A stretch of DNA of 64,000 nucleotides from Trichodelitschia bisporula (lineage: Eukaryota; Ascomycota; Dothideomycetes; Phaeotrichales; Phaeotrichaceae). The position numbers were made by a program, and so were the translations under genes. The notes below the pieces were generated by a model. That model saw only the letters and a program-made list of their open reading frames with translations, searched no databases and was not told the DNA's origin. The stretch lies in contig ML996692.1 in the NCBI GenBank assembly GCA_010356995.1, forward strand, positions 817,933 through 881,932, given 5' to 3'. Numbering within the stretch: the first letter of the stretch is position 1; every line of letters starts with the position of its first letter. Shown here one piece after another: positions 24,019 through 36,900 of the stretch.

Positions 24019-24628
24019 TCAGTAGCAGGGGAGGCGTAATGAGTGGAAGTAGTTGCATCGGCATCGTGTGGACGACTTGAGCCGCCTCATGGGTAAAAAG
24101 AGGGGTATATGGCTATCTTTGCGCAATGCAGTTGCGAATGAATCCACCCGTCCCTCTCCATCGTGCCCTTCCTCGCAATACAGCAAGCTCGAGGTCCAAA
24201 ATCGCATGCGAATATCCAACCCCCACCCGGATTCCAGGTGATCCAAGGCGTACCTCAACCCCCCCAAAGAAAAACAAAAAACGCCTTGTTCGTCCCCCGC
24301 ACCATGCTTTCGTGGGTATTGATACATGCCATCCCCGCCGTGTCATCCGCTCCCGACCCTCGGACCATGCCAAAATGCTGATACAACCGCCCCGGTACGT
24401 GTGCTGTTAACGATGAAGAAAAGGGATCCGGTTGCCCCCTTCTATGGGCTCCAGTAATGAGTGATACAAATGCTGAACGCCGCCGTATGCATCGTCCGAT
24501 GCGCCTGGCCTTCCTTGCCGATGCCCGGGTCCCGTTCGTGTTGCTTGTTCGTCTCCTGCTGGTGTTGCGCGCAGGGGAGTCATCTGTCCATTTCCACTCC
24601 AAACCTGCCAGCATCCCTATTCTCGCCC
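24019..24628. other. Convergent 3' flanks, no gene seen
   Basis: The SURNod19-like gene and the histidine kinase gene end toward each other here. A short A-rich run (AAAGAAAAACAAAAAA) lies near 24270. No supported coding sequence. Confidence 0.5.
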
Positions 24629-27600
24629 TTATTTCGCTCTCCCTTCATCTCCACCTGTATGCTGACGTTGGGGCCCCTGATGCTCCTTAACCTCTTCCTT
24701 AACATGTTCCTTCAACTTCTCCTTTGCGTCCTTCTCCATCTCTTCCTTTGCGTCCTGCTTTACCTCCTGTTCCTTTACCACGTCCAATCCTTCCATCAAA
24801 ACCTCACTCGGCCTATCCCCTTGCACTCCTCCCTTCAACTGTTGTGTCGACCTATCCACTTCCACTCCTTCCGTCCCTTCCTTAACCTCCATCCGCGGCC
24901 TCGTCTTCTCCGTCTTCTTCAGCAACTCCTCAATCTTCGGCAGCAACTCCGGAATACGAAACGGCTTACTAACAACATCATTCATCCCCACCTCCACTAG
25001 CGCCTTAATCTGCTCCTCGCGCGCATTCGCCGTCACCGCAATAATCGGCACATGCCCACGGAGCACACCCTCCTTCTCCCACTCCCGAATCTTGCGCGTA
25101 CACGCCAGCCCATCCATAACCGGCATCTCCTGATCCATGAGTACGACGCCTAGGTTCAGCAGTCCTGCCGGTGTTTTGGCGGACGGGGACGACGATGTCG
25201 ACGAGGTCGAGGGCGAGCTGAGAGCAGACGAGTGGAGAACGGGTGAGCGCGCAACGGAGCTGTCAATAGGGTCGGGCGTGCTAGTTTCCCTTGGCGGCTC
25301 GTCCGGCTCCGCCCCGCGGTGCCACCAGTTCGAGCGCCGGAGGAGATCGAGGCACTCGCCCCCGTGGTTGGCAACGTGCACGACGTACCCGACGCGGGAG
25401 AGCTGCTTCTGCAGGACGCGTTGGTTGACGAGGTTGTCCTGTTCGTTAGCAAGTGGTAGATATCATAAAAGGGGAAACGTACTTCGACAACAAGCACCTC
25501 GACGGGCTTTTTTCCTTCCACGGACGTTTCAGGGGTGGTTTTAGACGATTCAACGGGCGAGGCTACCACTGTTATGGCCTTTTCGCGCTCCTTCTCCATT
25601 TCTTCCTCCTTTTCCTTTTCCTTTCCCTTCCCTTTCTCCTTCTCCTTCTCTTTCTCCTTACGCTTCTTCGTCGTCCCCAACCCCCGATCCAGCCCAGGAA
25701 AAACCCCTCCCTCCGCTCCCGGCGGATTGGTCGCATGTCTCGCAGCGACATAAAACGCAAACGTGCTCCCACGCCCCGCCTCACTCGACACCCCAATCTC
25801 ACCCCCCTGAAGCTCCGTCAGCTCGCGCGAGATAAACAAGCCCAGCCCAGACCCGCCATACTGCACATGGGTGCGCGGGCTCGCCTGGGAGAAGCGCAAA
25901 AACAGCGTCTTCTTCTCCGCGTCCGTGAGCCCGCGGCCCGTGTCGCTAACCGAGAACGACACGTACACGATCTCGCCGTCGCCCCAGTCGGACGCTGTCA
26001 GTAGACCCTCAGCTCCGTTTGGCCGACGGGACGGGAAGTAGTCGACGGGACGGTTGGGGTCGAAAGAGGGACGCTCGTGCGAGGCGGCAAGGGTCACGGC
26101 GATGGTGCGGCGCTTCTCGGTTGTTGTGAACTTGATCGCGTTGGTGGTGAGGTTGATGAGCACCTGGAGGACGCGTTGGGGGTCGAGTTTGACCCAGTCG
26201 ACGCCGAGCTCGGCGACGGATTCATGGACGAAGAAGCGGATCTCGATGTCGGCGGACTGCATTTCGTTCTCGAACATCTTCAACGCGCGCTGGACGACCG
26301 CCTTGGGCTGGACATCTACCGGTGTGACCATTAGCATGTGCGAGTCCAGCTTCGATAGCGTGAGCACATCGTCGACTATGCGCTTCTGGTGCTGGGCGCA
26401 GAAGATGATGGTTTGCGCGGCGTCGATATTACTGGTTACGAGGTCGGAATCCATGTGTGCATTACCACTGGCGACAAATTCGTTCAGCGTAGTAAGGATC
26501 TCGTCTGCGCACTGCAATATCGCGGACAGCGGATTGCGCATCTCGTGGCTCGTGATGTCGATAAAATTTTCCTGCTGGCGCTTAAGCTCCACGGCCTCCT
26601 CCATCTTGCGCTTCTGAAAACCCTCGGCCCACTTCTGCTCGCTAATATTGGTCAGGTTGCCGAAGACACTCTTAAGTCCGCTTTCGCTGCCGTATAAGAC
26701 CTCACTGTCAGTGTCTCTTTCTGGATACGCGCTGAAGAGCACCCAGGTATCGCTGCGGTGTCCGTGGCTGTTATCCCATTGCGCTTTGAAGCGGAATTCC
26801 GCCGTTACGGGCTTACACTGCTCGACGAGTTCCTGCCACAGCAGACGAACACGCGGCTGATCCTCCTCACTGACGGCTTCAATCCACCGATCCGTGCTTA
26901 CGCTATCCTTCGGCACGCGTGTGATCTCGTACCATGTATCGTTGCAGTACGTGATATGGCCCTGAGAATCCGCTATGAACAGGCCTGCGGGCGAAAATTC
27001 AGCCATACGGGTAAAGCGAGTTTCGCTATCCCGGGCCTCCTGCGTCCGTGCCGCCAGCTGCCGTGACAGTTCAAACCGGTCCAGAGCCGCCAGGCGCGCC
27101 GCCTTTTGTCCGCGCCGAATCTCATCCTCGAAGAGGACCACGCTTGCTAAGGAAGTCCCCAACTGGCGGGTAAGAAGTTGTAGGAATAGAATGTAGTCAT
27201 CGTCGTACGGTCGTCGCGGGTTGACACCAATCACCAGGAATCCTAGGATAGAATCACCGGTAGTCAGATGCACGGGGCATACTACAACGGCGCGACACGG
27301 ATCGGGGAATCCGCGCCAATGAATCCCTTCAAGCATGCTATATGGGATTTCGAGCACAGGATCCGACACGGGATAGGGATCGGCAGTCTCGTCGTCACCT
27401 TCGAGGCCAAAGTTCTCGTCCTGCAAGTCCGTCACGCGAAGCAAAAGTGGGCGATCCCCTTTCATAGCCTCTCGGAAGACGGGCCCAAAGCCTTCGGTTC
27501 CAGTTTTGAGGTCGATCTGAGAAGGCGCGCAGACATGGCCCTCTGGCACACCCAAGGCATTTTCCAGTACACATTGCTTGGTCCCCATGAGGGAGTTGGA

Positions 27601-29276
27601 GTGCATTGACGACGAATCCGAGTCGAATTCGTCGCACACCGAGTAGACCAAGACGAAGGGCGTGTCGTACTTGTTGGAATCGAGAGCATCCACCACCTCT
27701 TTCCAGAACGCCTTGACATCCCGCGCCGTCGCCGTGCGCTCGCCAACTTCACGTAGGGTGTGCATGCGGCGTTCAGCAATCTTTCGACGGGTCTTCTCGA
27801 AAGCAGGATTATATAGGCCAGTAACGGCGCCATCTCCGCCAACCATGGGGATTATGGACCACGAAAAATACGTCTCTTCCAAGTAATGCGAGCGGTTCAT
27901 GAATAAACGGTCGTCATCCTGAGGGATCAGTCTCCAAATATGGATAGGAAAACGGTCATTTACCTTCATGGTTGCCTGGCCGGTGAGGCGAGCGTTCAAA
28001 AACACGTCCTTGACTGACTCCCAAATCTCAGGCCACGCCTCACGGTACATTTGCCCCATGAGTCGCGGATGCTTCTGACCAGCGAGTTGCACATACGCCT
28101 CGTTGTAGATGGCAACAAGATCTTCGCCCCAGTACATGGCGGCCGGGTGTGGACTCGCCATCACTAAGTTGCACATCTGGCGCAGGTCTGACGACCAGAA
28201 CTCAATGGGGCCCAGCTTCGTCGACGCCCAGTCAACACTACGCGCAAAACGGATATGCCGTGGCATGTTATCGGTCAGGGGCAGTCGGGTCCAGTCGAAG
28301 AAGCCGATTTCAGCAGTGGTGCTAAACACGTGTTAGTAACCGAAGTCCCAATGGCACTGGGAACCCACAAGTTTACATACGAGAACGTATCTATTGAGGT
28401 CAATACATCGAGCGTCGAAGCGGGCAGAGCTATCGAAAGATCACGGGCGCCATTGGAGGTAGTGTCAGGGCTTTCAGCCATCGGTTGAGTCGGCTCAACA
28501 GTTTCGACGATGGTCTCAGGGGGCACAGTGGCGGGACCGAAGTAATCGGCATGCCCTTCGCGCAGCTCTGAGGCATGCGCTGGGCTTTGGTGAATCATAT
28601 GACTGTCTGGACGGAAAGGAGAGCGAACCATCGAATTAGAATCGGGCGGCTCTGTCGCAGCATACGATGGAGGTGCAGAGAAGCTCGGTGAGGCACTGGC
28701 GACACGGAACCGCTTGCGCATAGTGTAACATGACCAGGACACGCCTCCGTGGATGAACGGGGCAAGCGGTAGAGACGGTTCGAGGGCCTCGCCATTGAGC
28801 GCAGCGCTGAGAATCCATGTCTTGAACTGCCTGAAGCCTCGTGCCGGATCGGATGTAGGAGGTGCAAACTCGCTATGTTTGCTGCCGCCGCTACAGACGA
28901 GATCGAATAGTGCAGGGTTGAGCCGTAGGGAGGAGTTGGCAAAGGGTATTTGCAGCGGACCGTGAACCCAGTTTAGAGGGTCGGCGAGATCCACGACCAA
29001 CGTAGGGCGAGGATCATTGTCGAGTAGCTCAAAGATAGGGATCTGCGAGAGAAGGCGTGAGGTGTCCCGTTCCGCCTATGTCTGGTTAGAGTGTGAAGGT
29101 GAGCACATGGGCGAAGGACGCTCTACCTCTGGTGACAGTCGTGCTAGGGTCGAGTGGTCGCCCGACGACTTGCGTCCGGACAAACCACCGCTCACAGGGC
29201 TCGAACCCGAATAGCTCCCCCGCGCCAGTGTAACCGTCTTTATTGAGCTCTCCTCGGCATGTGTCTTGCTAAGCAT
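24629..29276 (-). CDS. Hybrid histidine kinase (PAS-HisKA-HATPase-REC)
   Basis: Five exons (29127-29276, 28381-29042, 27964-28321, 25483-27918 and 24629-25438) give 1471 aa. The third intron is 45 nt and in frame, so it could be misread as coding. Recognised are PAS-like regions (PHPAAMYWGEDLVAIYNEAY; FSPAGLFIADSQGHITYCND), the phosphoacceptor box FIDITSHEMRNPLS, the N box LINLTTNAIKF, and G boxes VSDTGRGL and GGSGLGLF. The receiver domain starts VVEDNLVNQ, has its phosphoacceptor Asp in VVLMDQEMPVMDG and ends with SKPF. A Ser/Pro/Thr-rich insert of about 60 residues splits the receiver before its acceptor Asp. The tail is rich in KE (EEMEKDAKEKLKEHVKEE), probably a charged helix. The signal sensed is unknown; no transmembrane segment is seen, so it should be cytoplasmic and feed a Ypd1-type phosphorelay. 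Confidence 0.88.
25598..25668. repeat. (GAGAAG)-type coding repeat inside the histidine kinase
   Basis: The plus strand is a C/T tract; the kinase frame reads an alternating K/E run (KEKEKEKGKGKEKEKEEE) between the ATPase and receiver domains. It is a charged linker and probably length-variable. Confidence 0.75.
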
Positions 29277-30118
29277 TTTCTTCGGTTTGTCCGCCAGAGG
29301 AGCGGGGCACCTTGCGGCGCTTGGCGAGGGATGGAGAGATGGTAGGTATCGTTGAGCGACGGTCCACAGAAGAAGCTGGCGAAAGCTCTGCGCGGCCTGC
29401 TAGTTGTGCCAAAAGCGATCGCAAAGGAAAGACCGATGGTGGGGGAGGAGAAGGTAGAGAGAAGCGGCGTGCGCACGGTATCGAGCCGGTGGGGTTGAAG
29501 GACGTTAAGCGGGTTCCATGCTCAAAAACAGGGAGGCCAGCGGCGACGGTTGGGGGGGTGTACGGGTGGGAGGAAGAGCGGGCTTGGAGAGCCAGCAAGC
29601 AAAGTGCTGTTTGGGGGTAGCGACTTGAAGGGAGTGTTGGTGTGTGAGAAGACGGGGTAGAACGTGTGGCCCACGGGGTCATAAGCGCAAGCTAGAGTGC
29701 CTTGTCACGTTGTGCTGGTCGTGAGAACTGGGACGAGGATGGGCGCACGACATCCAAGCCGACTGGTGGAGGGCAGGGAGGGTGTGTGTGTGGCGTGGCG
29801 GCGTTGGGGCAGTTTGGGGGGGGGGAGATTGGCGTCGGCGCGGGTGGGTTGGGGGAGCGGGGAATGAAGGAGAGTCGACTTTTAGTGTGAACGGAAGCAG
29901 TCACGGCCCGTAGGTTGTTCTTCGGTGGTTGTATTCGTTGCACTGAGGCCATGAAGCTGAAGAGAAGCAGATAGGCCATTTTTACCTTTTTCCTTGTGAC
30001 CGACAATGGGCCGGAGAGTTATAGTTGGACAGGGTTGTTAAGGGTGATGACGCGACTGATGATGAACATGTTGCAGCTGTTTCCCTTTTTAACTCCTGTC
30101 TCTCACAACGGATTTTTA
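29277..30118. other. Upstream region of the histidine kinase
   Basis: This is G-rich on the plus strand with a G run near 29816. The open frames on both strands are of low complexity (P/S-rich or G-rich) and are not supported as genes. It probably contains the kinase promoter and leader. Confidence 0.5.
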
Positions 30119-30343
30119 TCATAAAACGCAGGACAAGAGAGACGAGGTTGGGAACAGAACATAGAAGCGCAGCCCAGGTTGACAAACCAGTCCAAAATGA
30201 AGCATTCCACAGATGATTAGACCGGAGGCCACACCGCAGGAATAAAGCGGTATTTCGTCAGTGGCGCTCTTGAGGTTGGTGGTCTGCCTTTGCGCCTGAG
30301 AGCTGTGCTTCTGCTTAAGAGTGGTGGCGGTATACGACGTCAT
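30119..30343 (-). CDS. Possible small membrane protein, unrecognised
   Basis: An ATG at 30343 opens 74 codons with a polar basic N-terminus (TTLKQKHSSQAQRQTTNLKS) and one hydrophobic stretch (LYSCGVASGLIICGMLHFGL), the shape of a small tail- or signal-anchored protein. A GT at the end of the hydrophobic stretch could start an intron, so the C-terminus is uncertain. The C/T-rich leader with a (CT)n run just upstream resembles promoters of other genes in this window. I do not recognise the family, and chance coding is possible. Confidence 0.35.
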   Translation of the reverse strand: MTSYTATTLKQKHSSQAQRQTTNLKSATDEIPLYSCGVASGLIICGMLHFGLVCQPGLRFYVLFPTSSLLSCVL

Positions 30344-30449
30344 TATTTGCAATGGATCAATCTGAACAAAGGAAGGGGGGCATGAGGCGGAGAATGGATC
30401 GGGAGAAGTAGGAGAGAAACGAAAAGGTAGCTGAATAGGGATTGGATGG

Positions 30450-30474
30450 CGAGAGAGAGAGAGAGAGAGAGAGA
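30450..30474. repeat. (GA)n microsatellite
   Basis: About twelve GA dinucleotides lie upstream of the possible small gene on the minus strand, where they read as (CT)n. Confidence 0.9.
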
Positions 30475-31368
30475 GTTCGGTATGTGAGAGGCAAAGACAA
30501 GACAAGAGACGACAAGCACTACCGGCATGGACATGATTCTTCATTGTCATCCAATCTAACTCTCCTAAATCGCTGTCGTCACCATTTCCAGCGCATCGGT
30601 ATCGATGTCATCGCCTCAGGCTGCCATCGCATTGATCTGAGATTCAAACAGCCTACGGTACAGCGGTCCAAGGAGCGCGGTCTGCCCCCTGCTTGAGGTC
30701 TGCCGTCTGCAGCTGCAGATGTACGGTATCCATAAGCCTTGTCCTTCACAGATCGATGATCGATTGTACCTTAGCATCTCGACCAAGGCACGGGATCGAA
30801 GGCACCGAGGAAGCATTATCAAAAGTTAGCCGTCACAACCGAGCTCTAGCCCATCGCCCGATTCTGTACTCTTTATGCAAGATGACAACATGACACCAGC
30901 GACATCTTCCGTCAAATAACCTTAATAGAGCACGTGGAATTTCCACACGATGAGTGGAACAAAGACTGAATCTGATATGGGGGACTCGTCACACCGCGCT
31001 TCCTGAAGTCTTGAAGAAATGGCTTGGAACAGAACGCAGCCTGGCGCCTCAAGCCTCGATGATGCAGGTGGCGTCTCCGGCGTTTATCTGGTACCCCAAA
31101 ACTGCCTCTCGGGAAGCGACCTGAGTACGACCTGCTCAGCTGTGTCGACCTGTCTTTTTGAGCTTTCCGGGGTCCATACCGCATGTCTCATATCAGCTTA
31201 GTCAGTTCAACTTCGGCTCCATCGATGAACCACACTTTCATTTGCCCTCAATCTCCGCTCAATCCGATATATTTGGTGCAACATACATCCGTACATTTAT
31301 CTAGAAGGGCGTAGAGCCGTAAACTTTACGCTCCGTATCTACATGTACAATTAGGGGCACTGACCCGG
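30475..31368. other. Intergenic region, no gene seen
   Basis: Short frames only, without domains. It contains the 3' flank of the D-lactate dehydrogenase gene. Confidence 0.5.
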
Positions 31369-33229
31369 TCACCATTCTGTGATCTCGTCAGGCCGCGGAG
31401 GTTGCATCCGCACAACCTTATCGCAGTTGAGCAGGCATAGAGGGTCCAATGCCAGTTTCATCCGACGCATAAGGTCGACCGTCTGCGGCGACAGCTCATG
31501 TGGTAGGTAGTCGCGCTTAACAAGACCGACGCCATGCTCACCAGTAGAGGTGCCCTCCAACTCAATCGCCCTCTTCACCATGCGATGCACCACCTCCTCA
31601 ACGCGCTTCCGCTCATCTGCTTTTGCCGGGTCATACAGAATGATGGTGTGGAAGTTGCCATCACCGACATGTCCGACAATCGTGCCGGTAAGCCCGCTTG
31701 CCGTGAGATCCGCCTTCGTCTCCTCGATGATATCTGGCAGCCGTGAAATCGGCACTGCCACATCCGTTGTCCACACACGCTCGGCGTCATTCTTCTGCTT
31801 GGCCATGACTGACCACAGTGCTTCCTTGCGAGCACTCCACAGCTCCACGCCTTCAGCCTCGCTCTTCGCGAATTCAAAGGCCAGGCTACCGGACTGCTTG
31901 GCCAGCTTCTGAACTATGGCGATGTGCTCTTTTACAGCGGTAGGCGTTCCCGAAAACTTAAAGAAGAGCGTCGGAGCTTCTTTCCAAGACCGGCTCGTCA
32001 TCCCCGCTTCGTTGATACAGCGCATTTGTACATCATCAAGCAGCTCGATGGCGGCAATGGGCACGGCGGCGTTGACAACGCGGAACACCGTATCGGCAGC
32101 CTCGCGCACCGAGTTGAAACTGCACACAGCGACGCTCTCGTGAGCAGGCTTGGGTGTGACCTTGAGAACTGCCTCGGTGACAAGGCCTAAGGTTCCCTCG
32201 CTACCGATGAAGATCCGAGTGAGGTCATAGCCTGCGGAACTCTTACGTGGGCGTTGGCGTGTCTTTATGACTGTTCCGTCGGCTAGCACTACCGTCAGGC
32301 TGAGCACCCATTCGCGCATTGTGCCCCAGCGGTAGGCATTGGTGCCGCTGCACCCCGTCCCGACCATGCCGCCGATCATAGCACCAGGACCCGGATCGGG
32401 CGGGAAGAACAGCCCGTGTTCTGCGAGATCCTCGTTGAGTGACTCCCATCCCACAGCGGGCTGGACAACAACGTCCAGGTCGTCCTTATGCAGCGCAAGG
32501 ATCTGGTCCATGCGAGAAAAGTCGATGCAGATGCCGCCTCGTGTTGCCGCAAAGTGGCCCTCCAGTGACGTGCCGCCCGAATATGGCGTGACCGGGATGC
32601 GACGATCGTGGCAAATGGCCATTATTTTGGACACTTCCTCCGTTGACTTGGGCTTGACCACCATGAACGGGTACTCGGACGGGAGCTGCGGATGTGAAGA
32701 CCATGGCGACCCAGCATGTGACTCGAGCTCCTCACGGGCGGTTATCACATTATCAGGTCCAGCAATATCGCGGAAGTCGGCCCAGGCAGCCTGGAGGTTC
32801 ACTTCCTTGACGTCGTGTTTCGGCAGGATGGATGCAGAGAGCGGGGTTGTGGATGTAATAGGAGGTGGTTTGGCGGTACTGAGCTGGCCAAAGTAGTAGC
32901 CTAGCAAGCCGAGGCCGATTGCGACTACGCAGTCCTGTTAGTTCATGGAGCTCTTCTTCACAGTTCCGCATACCAATTGCCGCACTACTGCGCCCGCCCG
33001 GACCACCGCGCGCGGCACGCTGCTCTGCATAGCGAAGTTGTTCCTGCTTCTCCTGAGTTACCCGCTTCTGTGTACTCTCATAGAGTTGGCCCTTGAACGA
33101 TCGGCCTCCTTCTTCGCTCGAATAATGTCTAAAGGCGGGGGAGAGGTGGAGCGGGGCAGCACTTCGCACGCATGTCGGACGGAGCGCAACCCGGCAGAAT
33201 TGAGGCCTGGGTCGCAGCAGGGAAGACAT
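31369..33229 (-). CDS. DLD1: D-lactate dehydrogenase (cytochrome), mitochondrial
   Basis: Two exons (32974-33229 and 31369-32924) give 603 aa. The intron ends at GCGTAG, not at the earlier AACAG, because only this choice keeps the frame; it yields AAIVAIGLGLLGYYFGQL, a membrane anchor. The N-terminus is Arg/Ser-rich without acidic residues over the first ~35 residues (a mitochondrial presequence). The FAD-binding domain has PYSGGTSLEGH, PPDPGPGAMIGGMVGTGCSG and GSEGTLGLVTEAVLKV. The C-terminal domain has VGHVGDGNFHTII and TGEHGVGLVKRDYL with the conserved His residues. The enzyme oxidises D-lactate to pyruvate and passes electrons to cytochrome c at the inner membrane. A related FAD-linked 2-hydroxyacid dehydrogenase is the main alternative. 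Confidence 0.9.
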
Positions 33230-33960
33230 TGGCGCTATATGCTTCGTTGTAAGGGAATTACAAGAGAGTCTAGCATGATGCTGCTGCTGCTGAAACTCAC
33301 TGAAAGAACCAGTACCTCTGGTGATCTCGCAGGTTTGGTGTTTCCGACGCCAAGCGCGATCATGGGTGCTCTGCTGCTGCGCCTGCGCTTTGACCAGGGG
33401 TCACCCGAAAAGGTCGTGGCCGTCTCTATCCGCAAAGACGCCCGGGCAAGACGGCCACGATTTTCTCGGGTAGCCCTTGGACCAAGGTAGCGACGGACTG
33501 GAGCCTAAGAAGTGAGCTCCCTCAACCCTTAACTCGACGACTTACAGTTTTTTCATCAACAACCTTCACCTATCAAATACTCTTAGCAAGCAAATCGGAT
33601 GGTGTCGTCATTAGAAGTAGTTCCATTCTGCTCGCGTGCTCGACTCCGATCAACATGTCATGCATCATTGGCGGTGAAAGCCTGTTGAAGTCCCACCGTC
33701 GCGCTGTGGCTGTTGTCAAGCCTGTCATGCCTGTGCAAAGCCTCCCTGGTTGGAGGCCATCCATTCAGCTTTGGTCCCTCCCCTTGTCGCGCCTCGAGAA
33801 TTCGAGGCTTAGCCACTCCCCCCCACTCCCTCTCCTGACAATGCGCTGCAGATGGCGCTTTTGAGGAGTTCGAGGCTCTGTCAAATCCCTTATTAACCCT
33901 CGTGGCCTTCCCCGCCTGTCTGCCTCTAACGCAGCCTTGCGAAAGTTCTCCACTCGTGAT
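33230..33960. other. Divergent promoter region between the lactate dehydrogenase and STAND genes
   Basis: No supported gene. The two genes start at 33229 (minus) and 33961 (plus), so both promoters must lie in this 731-base stretch. Confidence 0.55.
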
Positions 33961-36900
33961 ATGGAGGACGATATCGCTGCCGTCGCAGCTCCCCTACCAT
34001 CATATGAGGTGGCAAAGAACCTCTTTTTGGCTGAACTCCCACCAGACCAGAAGGAGGTCTTCAAGGCTACGACCCTTGACAACATTTTCTCACAAGCCAA
34101 GTCGACTTTCCAAAAGCGTGTTGACGAGAACCACGTCCTGCGAGCCCAACGGAAGCTGAAACCTTTGATCGACTGCCTGGAAGGCTATGGCCAGGCAATG
34201 GACACTCTGTCGCAAACGTCCACCCTCATCCTCTGTCCCATCTGGGGAAGCATCAGAGTGGTGTTACACGTGAGCAATACGATGCCCACGCGCGATTTCC
34301 TAACTAACTCTCCAGGCCGCCCAACAGTACGAAAAGTATTACGATAAAATTGTCGACATGTATGCTCGAATTGGCGACAATTTGCCTCGTTTCCTTGTGT
34401 ACGAGCATTTATTCCGTAGCCACAACCGAGTGCTCACAGCCCTCACCGAAGCCTACCTGGACATCATTCGTTTTTCCACGGAGGCCATCAAAATCTTCCA
34501 AGATAGCAAAGAGGCTGGCGGCAGCGCACTTTACAGGCCTACCCATTTTCTCAAGAGACGCTGGGCCCAGTTCGACGATCGTTTCGACGCCTACATCACC
34601 AGTTTCCACCGCCACCAAACGCAAGTCGCCGAGGAAGCAAAGGTTGCCCACTTCATTGAAGCGAAGAAATCCCAGGAACTTGAACTTGCCAGTCGTGAGC
34701 TGCAAAAACGGACGGTAAGGACCGATCAACGAAGGAAAACCCTCGCCCTTCTGTCTGGAATCAACTATCGTGAGATGCACGGTAGAGTGCGCAAGCTCAG
34801 GCATGAAGGAACTGGCGCTTGGCTTACTGATGATTATGACTTTCGGGCATGGCTGGATGAGAAATTCTCGAACTCGTACTGCATCTTTGGAATTCCCGGA
34901 TCAGGCAAGACAGTTTTGGCTTCGGCGGTGATAGACGCCATTTCACCACTCTATCTGGAAGCGTCCACGGTGTTAGCATTTCACTACTGCTACTACGCCG
35001 ACCGTGCCACCTTGACGCCTCGCAACCTTTTTGGAAACATCTCTCGACAGATCCTTGACCGAGTGGATCTCATGTTCCCCGGCGTTGAAAAACTCACTCG
35101 CTCCGCGGTCGACAGCGGCTTCCCACTAAGTACCGAGGACACCTTAAGTGTGTTACTGGATGCCTTGAGGTACTTCAGCAAAGTCTTTTTGGTCTGGGAC
35201 GGGCTCGACGAATTGGCTGCCGAGGATCAGAAGATCGTCGTCGAAGCGATTCCCAAAATTCTTGCGGCATCTGCCAACGTCAAGCTCGTAATCCTTTGTA
35301 GAAGAGAGGAGCATTATCTTCGTCTCGCGCTTCAGTCATATCCTTCTGTGGAAATTACATCCGGCGACAACTCTGCCGACATATCATTGTATGTCAATTC
35401 AATGGTCGAAACAAAAATTGCGGAAGGGGAACTGCTCATCGAAAGCGAAGCGCTCAAGGAAGAGGTTATTGAGCGGCTAATTGTGGGAGCAAAGGACATG
35501 TGGGTCTTCCGCTTGGGAAAATAGAGTACTGCTGATATCAAACAGGTTTCTTTGGGTCCGTTTCCAACTTGAAGAGCTGTGTGAAGCGCTGAATGAGACG
35601 GAAATTCGAACTAAATTGGGCGACCTTCCTCGAGATCTCGCAGACACCTATGGACGGATCGTAGAGAAGGTCTACAAGTCCAAGGATGGCAAGCAAAAGC
35701 TTGCACGAGCCCGCAAGCTGTTCCAATGGATCATCACTGCCCGTCGTCCCATGACTGCTGCCGAGCTGGGAGAGGCGCTTGCACTGGAGGTCGGCGATCG
35801 CACGTTGGACCAACAGCGAGTTCCTGCCAATACGTCTCGAATGCTGGAATGCTGCGCCAATCTTATCGTGTACGACCGGCATGATAACACTGTTCGACTC
35901 GCACATCACACCGTTATGGAGTTCCTGCATCGCATGGACCATCCTCTCCTTCAACAAACTGACCTAGCTCTTGAGAAGGGCGAGGCTGCTGCATACGTTG
36001 GAGACTTGTGCGCTACATATCTTTCTATGGACGACTTTGAGACTCAGCTGGTTCGTGCGGCTGATGCCACTTCAACGATGAAGACGTCAATCCCGGCGGC
36101 GCAACATGCCATGTGGAGTCATGTTCCGCTCGGCAATATGGCGACCAAGCTGGCATCCGTCTTCGGCAGGTCGAACAGGCCCGAGAGCCATTTCACCCTC
36201 AAGGTCCCTGCCCGCATGGAGAAGAAAGACTTTAGCAAACGCTACGCGCTTTTGAAATACGTGTCCGCAAATTGGGCGTGGCATACAACGCACTGCCTCG
36301 ATGCAGAGAGAGAGAGCAACGGCAGCTACTCTCAATTTCTCGACCTTACCTTCCACCGGCGTCTCCCTTTTGATTTCAGGCCGTGGATCGATGGCATCGA
36401 AGCAGCTCCCACGGACGGAAGAGCACAATCACAGAATATGTTCTACTGGGCGATCAACCAAGACCTTCCTCTCTTCCTCAAAATGCTCAGAAGATCACCA
36501 TACGGGGACCTTACCAAGCAATATCTTACCCAGCGGGAGGCTGATACTAAGCCTCTGAACACCTTCGTCACCTCACTTGTCACTAACTCCCCCCAAGTTT
36601 TCAGGTATTTCCTAGATTCGGGCATCGGCTTCAACATGTGGCGATATACCGTCACGCCCTCATACTGGGCAAAAGCAATCGAGCATGTTGCGTGCAATTA
36701 CAACTACGAAGATTTCTCCCTTTTTCTCCGCCTCATGGTACCCACCAAGGCAAAGGGTGTAGAACTTTCCCTGAACCCAGTCTTATGCGAATGTGCCAGA
36801 ATCGGCAACGCAAACGGCGTCCGCAACCTTCTCAAAATGAAAGCCACTCCAAGCATTCGATTCCAAAACCCCGCCTATCCAGACGTCAGTCTCTACGCCA

